The notes under the pieces are model-generated. The model saw nothing but the letters and a program-made list of their open reading frames with translations. It made no database searches and had not been told where the DNA came from. 64,000 bases of DNA. Source: Castellaniella sp. (GTDB taxonomy: Bacteria > Pseudomonadota > Gammaproteobacteria > Burkholderiales > Burkholderiaceae_B). The stretch covers positions 1,984,001 through 2,048,000 of the forward strand of contig NZ_JAUCCU010000001.1 of assembly GCF_034675845.1 (NCBI RefSeq). The letters run 5' to 3'. The position numbers were made by a program, and so were the translations under genes. Shown here piece after piece: positions 7,602 to 16,869 of this stretch (its first letter is position 1; every line of letters starts with the position of its first letter).

Positions 7602-9341
7602 ATGGAGGCGATTCTATTGGCCTATATGGCCCCCATCATGTTTATTTCGCTGGTGGTGCTGCTGTTGCTGGGCTTTCCGGTGGCGTTTTCCTTGGCCGCC
7701 AATGGTATTTTGTTCGGCCTGATCGGCATCGAGATGGGCCTGCTCTCGCCCGCGCTGTTCCAGGCATTGCCGCAACGGGTGTTTGGCATCATGTCCAACG
7801 AGTCCCTGCTGGCAGTGCCATTTTTTACCTTCATGGGCTTGATTCTTGAACGCTCCGGTATGGCCGAGGACTTGCTGGAAACAGTCGGCCAGCTGTTTGG
7901 CCCTCTGCGAGGCGGGCTGGCGATTGCCGTGATTCTGGTGGGTGCCATGCTGGCTGCCACCACCGGCGTGGTCTCGGCTTCGGTGATCTCGATGGGCCTG
8001 ATTTCTCTACCCATCATGCTGCGCTATGGCTATGATCGACGATTGGCCACCGGGGTGATTGCCGCCTCGGGGACTTTGTCGCAGATCATTCCGCCGTCAC
8101 TGGTGCTGATCGTGCTGGCCGACCAACTGGGCCGATCCATCGGGGACATGTACAAGGGGGCCTTTTTGCCGGGCTTTGCCCTGACGGGACTGTACATTTT
8201 GTATGTCGTCGCCATTGCCATCATCCGGCCAAAGGCCGCGCCGGCCATCCCTCCGGAGGCCCGTACGTTCATCGAACCCAGCGGTGGCCACGGAATTCCA
8301 TCGCTGCTGGCCTTGATGGCAGTCTCGGTGGTGGTTGCGCATTTTGGGGTGGGCTATCTGCTGCCGGAATCGCCCCATGTGGATGAGTTAATCGTCACCA
8401 GCATCTTGCTGTGGGGGGGGGCCGCCTTTGTGCTGGCGTTGCTGAACAAGACCCTGCGCCTGGGGCTGTTGTCCAAGATCGCTGAACGCGTGACCTTTGT
8501 GATGATCCCGCCATTGGCACTGATCTTCCTGGTGCTGGGTACGATTTTCATCGGTGTGGCCACGCCCACGGAAGGCGGGGCCATGGGGGCGGTGGGGGCT
8601 TTGATCATGGCGATCTCCAAGCGCCGTCTGAACTTCAAGCTGCTGTGCCAGGCCATGGACACCACGACCACACTGACCTGCTTTGTGGTGTTCATTTTGA
8701 TCGGCTCATCGGTCTTCAGTCTGACTTTCCGCGGTGTCAATGGCGATCTGTGGGTAGAACATCTGCTGACCGGTTTGCCGGGCGGTGAGATGGGCTTTCT
8801 GATCGTGATCAGTCTGCTGACCTTTTTCCTGGCGTTCTTTCTGGATTTCTTCGAGTTGGCCTTTATCATCGTGCCCCTGATCGGGCCGGTAGCCGACAAA
8901 ATGGGAATCGATCTGATTTGGCTAGGCGTGTTGTTGGCCGTGAATATGCAGACTTCGTTCATGCATCCGCCTTTTGGGTTCGCGCTGTTTTATTTACGAT
9001 CCGTGGCACCCAAGGACGACTACAAGGACAAGATTACGGGCCAGCCTGTCGCCAAGGTCACGACCGGACAGATCTACTGGGGCTCCATTCCCTTCATCAT
9101 TATCCAGATCGTCATGGTGGTGGTGGTGCTGTCCTATCCGGGCATCGTGACGCATTACAAGGCTGATCGGCCCGAGGTCAATATCGAGGACATCAAAATC
9201 GATATGGGCGGGTTTGCCGGCTATGGCGATGCCGGTTACGGCAACACGGATGGTTATGGGCCAACAGAGGGTGCGGACGGGGCGGCCGCGCCGGATTCCA
9301 GCACTTCCTCTGATGAGGATTACAACAATATGTTCAAGTAG
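7602..9341 (+). CDS. TRAP transporter large membrane subunit (DctM), with Gly/Tyr-rich tail
   Basis: The DctM subunit forms the sodium-coupled translocation path. The 579-residue protein has about 12 hydrophobic segments and DctM signatures such as 'SEVFHIMSNESLLAVPFF'-type region (here 'MSNESLLAVPFFTFMG'), 'GVVSASVISMGLISLPIML' and 'SQIIPPSLVLIVLADQLG'. The ATG at 7602 is preceded by AAGGAGG at 7588-7594, which decides the start over a TTG at 7596. A 9-G run at 8413-8421 is in frame. The last ~45 residues form a hydrophilic tail with three G-Y-G units (GYGDAGYGNTDGYG) and an acidic Ser-rich end, unusual for the family. Confidence 0.92.
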   Translation: MEAILLAYMAPIMFISLVVLLLLGFPVAFSLAANGILFGLIGIEMGLLSPALFQALPQRVFGIMSNESLLAVPFFTFMGLILERSGMAEDLLETVGQLFGPLRGGLAIAVILVGAMLAATTGVVSASVISMGLISLPIMLRYGYDRRLATGVIAASGTLSQIIPPSLVLIVLADQLGRSIGDMYKGAFLPGFALTGLYILYVVAIAIIRPKAAPAIPPEARTFIEPSGGHGIPSLLALMAVSVVVAHFGVGYLLPESPHVDELIVTSILLWGGAAFVLALLNKTLRLGLLSKIAERVTFVMIPPLALIFLVLGTIFIGVATPTEGGAMGAVGALIMAISKRRLNFKLLCQAMDTTTTLTCFVVFILIGSSVFSLTFRGVNGDLWVEHLLTGLPGGEMGFLIVISLLTFFLAFFLDFFELAFIIVPLIGPVADKMGIDLIWLGVLLAVNMQTSFMHPPFGFALFYLRSVAPKDDYKDKITGQPVAKVTTGQIYWGSIPFIIIQIVMVVVVLSYPGIVTHYKADRPEVNIEDIKIDMGGFAGYGDAGYGNTDGYGPTEGADGAAAPDSSTSSDEDYNNMFK

Positions 9342-9354
9342 TCCCCAGTCGTAC

Positions 9355-9391
9355 AAAAGGCCGTCATTCTTGCGGGGATGGCGGCCTTTTT
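9355..9391 (+). terminator. Bidirectional rho-independent terminator
   Basis: AAAAGGCCG (9355-9363) pairs with CGGCCTTTT (9382-9390) and is followed by a further T, ending the TRAP operon 14 bases after the dctM stop. On the minus strand the same stem is followed by TTTTGTAC, so it can also end the sensor gene, whose stop codon (9390-9392) overlaps it. Confidence 0.85.
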
Positions 9392-11978
9392 AATGGTCAG
9401 CGGATAGCTGGCGTTTTCGGACGCGCTGGATCCATGTGTCGATGGGCATGGGGCGCGCCAGCAAAAAGCCCTGCAAGGCATGGCAGTCGTGTTGGAACAG
9501 CACGCGGGCCTGATCGTCGGTTTCCACGCCTTCAGCCACGACCCTCAGGTTCAGTTGGTCGGCCATGGCCAGGATCAACTGCACGATGGCAGTGCTGTCG
9601 TTGTCGTCGGGCAAGTCCTGAATCAGGCTTTTGTCGATCTTGAGTTCGTAGAGCGGGAGGCGTTTCAGGTAGGCCAGATTGGAATAGCCGGTGCCGAAAT
9701 CGTCAATGGAAAAGCGGATGCCCAACTGCGCCAAGGCCTGCATGCGCAGGGCCACCGCCTGGATGTCCTGAATCAAAACCCCTTCGGTGATCTCAAAGAT
9801 CAGGCGGTTGCCAGGGACTTTCTTGCGTTCCAGGGTCTCGCGCACAAAATCCACAAAACGGACTTCCATCAGGTGTTTTGGGCTGATGTTGATGGACAGC
9901 GGGTAGATTTCGCCCAAGGCCTGCAGCGTCAGGATGGTGTCGCAAGCCACCCCCAGCGTCCAGGTACCCAGCAAGTTGATCAGGCCGGATTCCTCGGCGA
10001 CCGGGATGAACAGCGCCGGTGATATCGGGCCGTGCGTGGGGTGCTGCCAGCGAGCCAGGAGCTCGCCCCCTGTGATCTGGCCGTCTTTACCGAATTGCGG
10101 CTGCAGGTGCAGGCTGAGTTGTGGGGTGCCGATGGCTTGCAGCAGGTCTTGCTCCAGCCACAGGCGCTGTTCGACTTCGGCCTGCAGGTCTTGCTTGTAA
10201 AAAGTAGCTTGGTTGCCGCCCTGGTCTTTTGCCCGCTGGGTAGCCATGTCGGCCTCGCGCATGACGGTGTCGCAGTCGTGGCTGGCTGCATTGATCAGGG
10301 TCAGGCCGATGCTGGCCGTGATCAGGACGGGGATATTCTGAATCATCAGGGTATTTCCGCTGATGGTCTGGCGGAGATTTTCGGCAATGGACATGGCGAT
10401 GCGGGCGGACTCGTGGGAGTCATTGCCCAGCGCGTCGACCAGGACCACGAATTCGTCTGCGCTGGTGTGCGCCACCAGATCGTGTTCGCGCGTGGCTTTG
10501 CGCAGGCGTGTCGCCAAAGCCGCCAGCAGTTCGTCGCCAGTGCGATAGCCGTGCTTGTCGTTGATTCTTTTGAATCCGTCCAGGTCGATTTGAAGCAGCG
10601 CGCCGTGTGCCTGGTTATGCCGGGTGCTATCGATGATTTGCTGCAGGTGTTCCAGTGCCATGCGGCGATTAGGAAGCTGGGTCAGGGTGTCGTAGTACGT
10701 CAAGCGGTGGCGGGTGTGTTCGGCTTGAACATGGTCCGTGATGTCGGTGCCCACCGTGCAGATGCCCTCCAGGGTACCGTTGGCAGCCCATAAGGGCGCT
10801 TTGGTGGTCAGCAGCGTGCGGGCTGAGTCGTCCTGGGGCCGTTGGATGGTTTGTCGGATAAAGCTGCGCGTACCGGTTTCTATGATGGCCCGGTCGCTTT
10901 GCTGGATGGTGGCCAGGGTATCGGTGTTGGTATAAAAATCGGTGTCGGGGCGGCCCACGAGATGGCCCGCGCTAGCCCCCAGGAATTGTTCAAAGCGCTG
11001 ATTGCCCATCAGATAGCGCCCGTCAGGGGTCTTGATACTGACCAGGGCGTTGATGCTGCCGAGAATCGTGTCGAATTGGCGGGTCTTGGCCTGCAGTTGG
11101 CGGCGTAAACGCGTATGCCGGATCTGTTGCCAGATCAGCAGTATCAGTAATAGGCTCAGGCTCACTGCCAGCGTGATGATGAATCTGATTGCATGTGGTC
11201 CTATGGTGTTGGGGGTCTGGACCAGACGCCAGTGGTCCAAAGTGCGGAAATAAAAAGAATTGGGATCGGCTTGCCAGAGGCTGAGGTAGTGGTCTATGGC
11301 TGCCAGCACGGTGGCGTTCTGGCCCTTTTGGGTGGCAAAAAACGCCTCGGTCGGTTGAAACACGATCGAGGTGGTGACCAGGCCGTATTCTCGGGCGCTG
11401 AGTTCGCCAATGTAGAAATCCGCCGCGACGGCATCGGCTTGGTGGCGGCTGACCAGTTGGAAACCATCTGTCAGGTCCTGCACTGGGATCAGATCAGCTT
11501 GGATGCCCAGGCTGTGCAGGGTTGTGCGTAGATAGTCTTCCTGGGTCGATCCTGCCAGTACCGCGATGCTCAGGCCGTTCAGGTCAGTAATGGCGCGCAG
11601 GGTATTGCCTGCCTTGGCGTACATCTGCGACCAACTGTGCAGGGCCGGGACATGATGGAAGCCTAGTGTTTTGGCCCGTTGGGCGGTGTAGTACACGTCG
11701 GGCAGCAGGTCGATATTGCCGTCGTGCAACCATTGCATGCACTGTTGCCAGCTGCATGGTTGTGTTTCCAGGGTCCAGCCCTCGCGGCGGGCGATTTCAT
11801 TCAGCAGTTCGCCCAGAATTCCTGCCGGGTGGTTATCTGGGCTCAGGTAGATATCGGGTTGCTGCTCGTAGATGCCGACCCTCAGGACCTGTGCCTGTAC
11901 CCGCGTTGCGGCCAGCCCCAGCATCAGCGTCAGGGCTAATTGGATAACCACCAGAAAAATGGACAAAGGCTGGCGCAT
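9390..11978 (-). CDS. Membrane sensor with periplasmic solute-binding, PAS, degenerate GGDEF and EAL domains
   Basis: An 862-residue sensor predicted to degrade cyclic-di-GMP. The start at 11978 gives a proper signal peptide ('MRQPLSIFLVVIQLALTLML', cut near VQAQ); an upstream extension of the frame has no homology. Order: periplasmic SBP_bac_3-like domain (about 30-260), one membrane helix ('IITLAVSLSLLLILLIW'), PAS ('GRYLMGNQRFEQFLGASAG'), GGDEF domain (about 430-595), EAL domain (about 610-855). The GGDEF active site reads SADEF, so cyclase activity is doubtful. The EAL site reads ELLAR with 'DDFGTGYSNLAYLKRLP' and 'KIDKSLIQD' intact, so phosphodiesterase activity is likely. It is monocistronic; the kbl gene diverges from it. 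Confidence 0.9.
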   Translation of the reverse strand: MRQPLSIFLVVIQLALTLMLGLAATRVQAQVLRVGIYEQQPDIYLSPDNHPAGILGELLNEIARREGWTLETQPCSWQQCMQWLHDGNIDLLPDVYYTAQRAKTLGFHHVPALHSWSQMYAKAGNTLRAITDLNGLSIAVLAGSTQEDYLRTTLHSLGIQADLIPVQDLTDGFQLVSRHQADAVAADFYIGELSAREYGLVTTSIVFQPTEAFFATQKGQNATVLAAIDHYLSLWQADPNSFYFRTLDHWRLVQTPNTIGPHAIRFIITLAVSLSLLLILLIWQQIRHTRLRRQLQAKTRQFDTILGSINALVSIKTPDGRYLMGNQRFEQFLGASAGHLVGRPDTDFYTNTDTLATIQQSDRAIIETGTRSFIRQTIQRPQDDSARTLLTTKAPLWAANGTLEGICTVGTDITDHVQAEHTRHRLTYYDTLTQLPNRRMALEHLQQIIDSTRHNQAHGALLQIDLDGFKRINDKHGYRTGDELLAALATRLRKATREHDLVAHTSADEFVVLVDALGNDSHESARIAMSIAENLRQTISGNTLMIQNIPVLITASIGLTLINAASHDCDTVMREADMATQRAKDQGGNQATFYKQDLQAEVEQRLWLEQDLLQAIGTPQLSLHLQPQFGKDGQITGGELLARWQHPTHGPISPALFIPVAEESGLINLLGTWTLGVACDTILTLQALGEIYPLSINISPKHLMEVRFVDFVRETLERKKVPGNRLIFEITEGVLIQDIQAVALRMQALAQLGIRFSIDDFGTGYSNLAYLKRLPLYELKIDKSLIQDLPDDNDSTAIVQLILAMADQLNLRVVAEGVETDDQARVLFQHDCHALQGFLLARPMPIDTWIQRVRKRQLSADH

Positions 11979-12162
11979 GGATCTCGATATGAAACTATTG
12001 TTGCAATCATAGAATGCCGCGTTTCGGACCAATGTACGGCACAGGCCACCGGATTGCCAACTGTTTGTAGGATTATAGGGATGGCGGTGGCGGCGGCGTA
12101 CAATATGACGCACAGTTTCAACCCGCTCAGGGTCTCTCACATACCCCCCAAAAAGGTGGATC

Positions 12163-13371
12163 ATGTCACAGGCATTCCTCGCTGATCTCCATGCCCGGAT
12201 CGGGCAGTTGCGCACCGACGGTTACTACAAGTCAGAACGTGTTATCGCCAGCCAGCAGGCGGCACAGATACAGTTGGCCGATGGCCAGCCAGTCTTGAAT
12301 TTTTGCGCCAACAATTATCTGGGCTTAGCCAACGACCCGCGCCTGATCCAGGCTGCTCAGGATGGCTTGGCGGCCGACGGCTTTGGCATGGCCTCGGTGC
12401 GCTTTATTTGTGGCACGCAGGCAGGGCATAAGGCGCTTGAATCCGATCTGGCCCAATGGCTGGGCATGGGCGATGCGATTTTATATTCCAGCTGTTTCGA
12501 TGCCAATGGCGGTCTTTTCGAGGCCTTGCTGGACGAGCAGGACGCCGTTGTCAGCGATGCCCTGAACCATGCCAGCATCATCGATGGCGTGCGGCTCTGC
12601 AAGGCCCGCCGCTACCGCTATGCCAATAACGATATGGCCGATTTGCGCACGCAGTTACAGGCGGCTCGCGATGGCGGGGCTCGCCATGTGATGATTGCCA
12701 CCGATGGCGTGTTTTCCATGGATGGCATCATTGCCGATCTGTCCGCCATCTGCGACCTGGCCGACGAATTCAATGCTCTGGTCATGGTCGATGATTCGCA
12801 TGCGGTGGGGTTTATGGGGGCCGGAGGCCGGGGTACGCCCGAGGCCTGCGGGGTACAAGGCCGGGTGCATATCCTGACCGGCACGCTGGGCAAGGCCTTG
12901 GGCGGCGCTTCAGGCGGTTATGTGGCGGCTGATCCGGTCGTTATCGATATGCTGCGCCAGCGCTCGCGCCCCTATTTGTTTTCCAACACCCTGGCGCCCG
13001 CCATCGTGGCGGCTTCGCGCCGGGTGCTGGCTTTGCTGCAGGGAACCGAAGGCGAGCAACTGCGGCAGCGCGTGCATGCCAATGGCCAGCATTTTCGCCA
13101 GGCCATGCAGGCATTGGGCTTTGCGCTGGTGCCGGGGCATCATCCCATTATTCCGGTGATGCTGGGCGATGCCGCTTTGGCGGGCCGCATGGCGGATGCC
13201 CTGTTGACCCAGGGTATTTATGTCATTGGTTTTTCGTATCCTGTCGTCCCTAAAAACCAGGCTCGCATCCGTACCCAAATGAGCGCTGCCCACAGTACGG
13301 CCGATATAGACCGCGCTGTGGCGGCTTTTGCGCAGGTCGGGCGCGACCTGGGCGTGATTGCGTCCGCTTAG
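12163..13371 (+). CDS. kbl: 2-amino-3-ketobutyrate CoA ligase
   Basis: Kbl cleaves 2-amino-3-ketobutyrate with CoA to glycine and acetyl-CoA, the second step of threonine degradation through Tdh. It is a 402-residue PLP-dependent alpha-oxoamine synthase. Visible are 'LNFCANNYLGLANDPRLIQA', 'DALNHASIIDGVRL', 'VDDSHAVGFMG' and the PLP lysine at about residue 244 in 'GTLGKALGGASGGY'. AAAAGGTGG lies just upstream of ATG 12163. The tdh gene follows after 29 bases; the pair forms the classic kbl-tdh operon. Expression control is not evident, though the 184-bp upstream region is shared with the divergent sensor gene. Confidence 0.95.
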   Translation: MSQAFLADLHARIGQLRTDGYYKSERVIASQQAAQIQLADGQPVLNFCANNYLGLANDPRLIQAAQDGLAADGFGMASVRFICGTQAGHKALESDLAQWLGMGDAILYSSCFDANGGLFEALLDEQDAVVSDALNHASIIDGVRLCKARRYRYANNDMADLRTQLQAARDGGARHVMIATDGVFSMDGIIADLSAICDLADEFNALVMVDDSHAVGFMGAGGRGTPEACGVQGRVHILTGTLGKALGGASGGYVAADPVVIDMLRQRSRPYLFSNTLAPAIVAASRRVLALLQGTEGEQLRQRVHANGQHFRQAMQALGFALVPGHHPIIPVMLGDAALAGRMADALLTQGIYVIGFSYPVVPKNQARIRTQMSAAHSTADIDRAVAAFAQVGRDLGVIASA

Positions 13372-13400
13372 GTTTTCCTGTTTTTCATCCTGGAGTATTC

Positions 13401-14426
13401 ATGAGAGCCTTGGCTAAGATGCAGCCCGTCGTCGGGTTGGAAATGGTGGATGTCCCGAAGCCCACCATCGGTCATAACGATATCCTGATTCGTATCCGCA
13501 AGACCGCCATTTGCGGCACGGACATCCACATCTGGAAATGGGACGAATGGGCCGCGCGCACCATCCCGGTGCCCATGCATGTGGGGCACGAATATGTCGG
13601 CGAAATCGTCGAAATCGGCCAAGAGGTCCAGGGCTTCAAGATCGGCGACCGGGTCTCGGGCGAAGGCCATATTACCTGCGGGTTTTGTCGGAACTGCCGG
13701 GCAGGCCGCCGCCACCTGTGCCGCAATACTCAGGGGGTAGGGGTTAATCGTCCCGGCGCCTTTGCCGATTATCTGGTTATTCCGGCCTTTAATGCCTTCC
13801 GTATCCCGGACGACGTTTCGGATGATCTGGCCGCTATTTTCGACCCCTACGGCAATGCCACCCATACCGCCCTGGCATTCGATCTGGTCGGCGAGGACGT
13901 GCTGATCACCGGCGCCGGCCCCATTGGGGCCATGGCAGCAGCCATTGCCCGCCACGTGGGTGCACGCAATGTCGTCATCACCGACGTCAATGATTACCGC
14001 CTGGATCTGGCCGCCCGCATGGGGGCTGGTCGGACGGTCAACGTGACCCGCGAGAACCTGGGAGATGTGATGCGCGAGATCGGCATGACCGAAGGGTTTG
14101 ATGTGGGCTTGGAAATGTCAGGGGTGCCCAGTGCCTTTGCCTCGATGCTGGAACAAATGAATCACGGCGGCAAGATCGCAATGCTGGGCATCTTGCCTGA
14201 CGGCGTGGGCGCCGCCTGGAGCCAGATCATCTTCAAGGGTTTGGAAATCAAAGGCATCTATGGCCGTCAGATGTTTGAAACCTGGTACAAGATGGTGGCT
14301 ATGCTGCAAAGCGGCCTGGACCTGTCCCCCATTCTGACCCACCACTATCCTGTGGCTGATTACCGCCAGGGCTTTGAAGCCATGCTGTCAGGCCAAAGCG
14401 GCAAGGTCATCCTGGACTGGGCCTGA
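13401..14426 (+). CDS. tdh: L-threonine 3-dehydrogenase
   Basis: Zinc-dependent, NAD-linked medium-chain dehydrogenase that oxidises threonine to 2-amino-3-ketobutyrate, the Kbl substrate. The 341-residue length is exact for the family. Catalytic zinc ligand Cys38 is in 'TAICGTDIHIWKWDEW', the structural zinc cysteines are in 'ITCGFCRNCRAGRRHLC', and the NAD fold carries 'VLITGAGPIGAMAAAIA'. ATG 13401 follows a GGAG-type site. The gene ends 22 bases before the stop of the convergent asparaginase gene. Confidence 0.96.
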   Translation: MRALAKMQPVVGLEMVDVPKPTIGHNDILIRIRKTAICGTDIHIWKWDEWAARTIPVPMHVGHEYVGEIVEIGQEVQGFKIGDRVSGEGHITCGFCRNCRAGRRHLCRNTQGVGVNRPGAFADYLVIPAFNAFRIPDDVSDDLAAIFDPYGNATHTALAFDLVGEDVLITGAGPIGAMAAAIARHVGARNVVITDVNDYRLDLAARMGAGRTVNVTRENLGDVMREIGMTEGFDVGLEMSGVPSAFASMLEQMNHGGKIAMLGILPDGVGAAWSQIIFKGLEIKGIYGRQMFETWYKMVAMLQSGLDLSPILTHHYPVADYRQGFEAMLSGQSGKVILDWA

Positions 14427-14448
14427 TGCGAAGGATGGCGGGCTGGTT

Positions 14449-15423
14449 TTATTGGTCCGCCAGCAATTGGGCGATTGCCTGCGGCGTCCAGCCATGCGCC
14501 AGGGCGACCCGCAGCAGGATGCGGGCCTGTAGCGGGTTCAGGTGATGTGCGGCCAGCAGGCCCAGGCCTGGGTCCGAGGCCTTGGGCGTCACGGTGCCGC
14601 GCGGCACCCGGCTGGCGCGCACGCAGACCAGACCTTTGCGCACAGCCTGTGCGCAGCCGCGTTCGGCGGCGGTGCTGAGGCTGCCATTGCCCATGCCCGC
14701 CACCACGATGCCCCTGGCCCCCGCCTGAATGGCAGCCTGATAGGCGTGCAGGGGGGCGTCCTGGTAATCGTGAATGATATCCACCATGGGTAGGCTGCGC
14801 AGCCCTGCCAAGGGCAGCACAGGCTGGCGGCGGGGGTCTGGTCGCAGGGCGTAATGCACGGCGCCATCGCAGACGTTGCCCAAGATGCCCAAGCCATCGG
14901 CTCCAAAGGCATCCACGCGGGTCGTGTGGGATTTTGCGGCCCAGCGGCCCGCCAGGATGCTGTCGTTCATGACCACCAGGACACCGCGTTCGCAGCTGTC
15001 CGTGGCATTGGCCACGCGCAGCGCGTTCAGCAGGTTCAGCGGGCCATCCGCACTGGGGGCGGACGCGGGGCGCATGGCCCCGACCAGCACGACAGGCTTT
15101 GGGGTGTCGATCGTCAGGTGCAGGAAAAAAGCGGTTTCTTCCAGGCTGTCGGTGCCATGGGTGATGACGATGCCATCCACCGCAGGATCGTCGGCGGCCT
15201 GGCGTACGCGCCGCGCCAGGCGGATGACCTGGCTGGTGCGCAACGCCCGGCTATCGATATTGAACAACTGCTCGCAATGTACCTGGGCAATATCGGTCGC
15301 CCCAGGGATGGCCGCCAACATGGCGTCTATCCCCTGGGTGACCTGATAGTCGGTGAGGCGTTGCGTGTCGGTGGCCGTGGCGGCAATCGTGCCGCCCGTG
15401 CCGATCAACAGCAGGCCAGCCAT
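14449..15423 (-). CDS. L-asparaginase
   Basis: Hydrolyses asparagine to aspartate and ammonia. The 324-residue product has both asparaginase signatures: 'LLLIGTGGTIAA' at the N-terminus (catalytic Thr) and 'VITHGTDSLEETAFFL' (second Thr and Asp), followed by 'KPVVLVGAMRP'. No signal peptide is present, so it is probably cytoplasmic. The start at 15423 shares a base with the stop of the upstream glutamate dehydrogenase (TGATG), so translation is coupled. The pairing of an asparaginase with GdhA suggests co-ordinated use of amino acids as carbon and nitrogen source. Type (ansA or ansB) is not assigned. Confidence 0.9.
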   Translation of the reverse strand: MAGLLLIGTGGTIAATATDTQRLTDYQVTQGIDAMLAAIPGATDIAQVHCEQLFNIDSRALRTSQVIRLARRVRQAADDPAVDGIVITHGTDSLEETAFFLHLTIDTPKPVVLVGAMRPASAPSADGPLNLLNALRVANATDSCERGVLVVMNDSILAGRWAAKSHTTRVDAFGADGLGILGNVCDGAVHYALRPDPRRQPVLPLAGLRSLPMVDIIHDYQDAPLHAYQAAIQAGARGIVVAGMGNGSLSTAAERGCAQAVRKGLVCVRASRVPRGTVTPKASDPGLGLLAAHHLNPLQARILLRVALAHGWTPQAIAQLLADQ

Positions 15424-16712
15424 CAGGGATAGAGGCCGCGCACCTGGCGGGCTTCGAGGATGCGCGAGCAGGCCACAATGAAGGCCGCCGTACGCAGCGA
15501 TACCCCGTGCTGGCGGGCGACGGCGGACATGCCGCTGTAGGCCGCCCGCATCATGGCTTCCAGGCGGTGGTTGATTTCCTGTTCGGTCCAGAAGAAGCTG
15601 GAGAAGTCCTGTACCCATTCGAAATAGCTGACCGTGACCCCGCCTGCGTTGGCGACGACATCGGGCACGATGATGGTGCCTTTGGCGGAAATGATGTCGT
15701 CGGCCTCGGGGGTGGTGGGGCCGTTGGCGCCTTCGACCAGAATGCGGGTGTGGATCAGGTCGGCGTTGTCGCGGGTGATCTGGCCTTCGAGGGCAGCAGG
15801 GATCAGAATGTCGGTTTTCAGCGACCAAAAATCATTGACGCTGAGGGTTTCCGTGTCGGCAGCACCCGCCACCCCGCCGGTGGACTTGACGTGCTCGACC
15901 AAGGCCGGAACATTGAGACCACGGCTGTTGTAGACGATGCCGGTGTGATCGTAGACGGCAACCACGTGGGCGCCGGCCTCGTTGAACAGCCGCGCGGCGG
16001 TGCCGCCCACATTGCCGAAGCCCTGGATGGCGATGCGCGCGCCCTTGATGTCGATGCCGGATTCGCGTGCGGCTTCGCAGGCCACCACATAGACACCACG
16101 GCCAGTGGCCTCGATGCGGCCCAGACTGCCCCCCAATGAGACGGGCTTGCCAGTGACCACGCCGGTGGTGGTGCCACCCTCGTTCATGGAGTACGTATCC
16201 ATCATCCAGGCCATGATCTGGCCGTTGGTGTTGACGTCTGGGGCGGGGATGTCTTTGTTCGGGCCGATGATGTCGTGGATTTCGCTGGTGTAGCGACGCG
16301 TGATGCGTTCGATTTCGGCCATGGAATGCTGGCGCGGGTCGATGCGGATGCCGCCCTTGGCACCCCCGAACGGCAGGTTCACGGCGGCGGACTTGACTGA
16401 CATCCAGGCCGACAGGGCCATGACTTCGGAGAGGGTGACATCCTGGTGGTAGCGCACGCCGCCCTTGCCGGGGCCGCGGGAATTATTGTGCTGTACCCGG
16501 TAGCCCTCGAAGTGGGCCACGGTGCCGTTGTCCAACTGGATGGGGACATCGACGATCAGGATCCGTTTTGGGCGCTTCAGGGTCTCGATCCAGCGCGACA
16601 GGTTTCCCAGGTAAGGGGCGACTCGGTCGACCTGTTGCAGGTAAATGCCCCAAGGGCCGGGGTGGGATGAGTCCAGATATGAAGGGAGGGTATGCGAATG
16701 TGGTTCAGCCAT
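15423..16712 (-). CDS. gdhA: Glutamate dehydrogenase (Glu/Leu/Phe/Val family)
   Basis: Converts glutamate to 2-oxoglutarate and ammonia, or the reverse. The 429-residue product carries the family signature 'LPFGGAKGGIRIDP' with the catalytic lysine, 'VQHNNSRGPGKGGVRYH' in the substrate domain, and 'GARIAIQGFGNVGG' in the Rossmann domain. The length matches the hexameric enzymes of about 420-430 residues rather than the ~450-residue NADP-dependent group; coenzyme use is not certain. It is the first gene of a two-gene operon with the asparaginase and diverges from cysH. Confidence 0.92.
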   Translation of the reverse strand: MAEPHSHTLPSYLDSSHPGPWGIYLQQVDRVAPYLGNLSRWIETLKRPKRILIVDVPIQLDNGTVAHFEGYRVQHNNSRGPGKGGVRYHQDVTLSEVMALSAWMSVKSAAVNLPFGGAKGGIRIDPRQHSMAEIERITRRYTSEIHDIIGPNKDIPAPDVNTNGQIMAWMMDTYSMNEGGTTTGVVTGKPVSLGGSLGRIEATGRGVYVVACEAARESGIDIKGARIAIQGFGNVGGTAARLFNEAGAHVVAVYDHTGIVYNSRGLNVPALVEHVKSTGGVAGAADTETLSVNDFWSLKTDILIPAALEGQITRDNADLIHTRILVEGANGPTTPEADDIISAKGTIIVPDVVANAGGVTVSYFEWVQDFSSFFWTEQEINHRLEAMMRAAYSGMSAVARQHGVSLRTAAFIVACSRILEARQVRGLYP

Positions 16713-16869
16713 GACGTGCAGCCTTTTTTATGGATTAAAGATCGACGAGGACAGATAACTGGCACCATTTTAGTGCGCTAAAAAAATTCTGCATGACTTC
16801 CTGGTGCGGTTATATAAAACCAACCATTCAATCGTTCCGTTGCGCTGGTTGGGCCGTCACACTGATGGC

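Noticed and set aside
11979..12215. An upstream extension of the sensor gene on the minus strand
   Set aside because: The extra 79 residues have no homology, and the internal ATG at 11978 begins a good signal peptide.
14427..14448. A terminator between tdh and the asparaginase gene
   Set aside because: Only a loose GGCGG/CCGCC pairing with a long loop and no T-tract.
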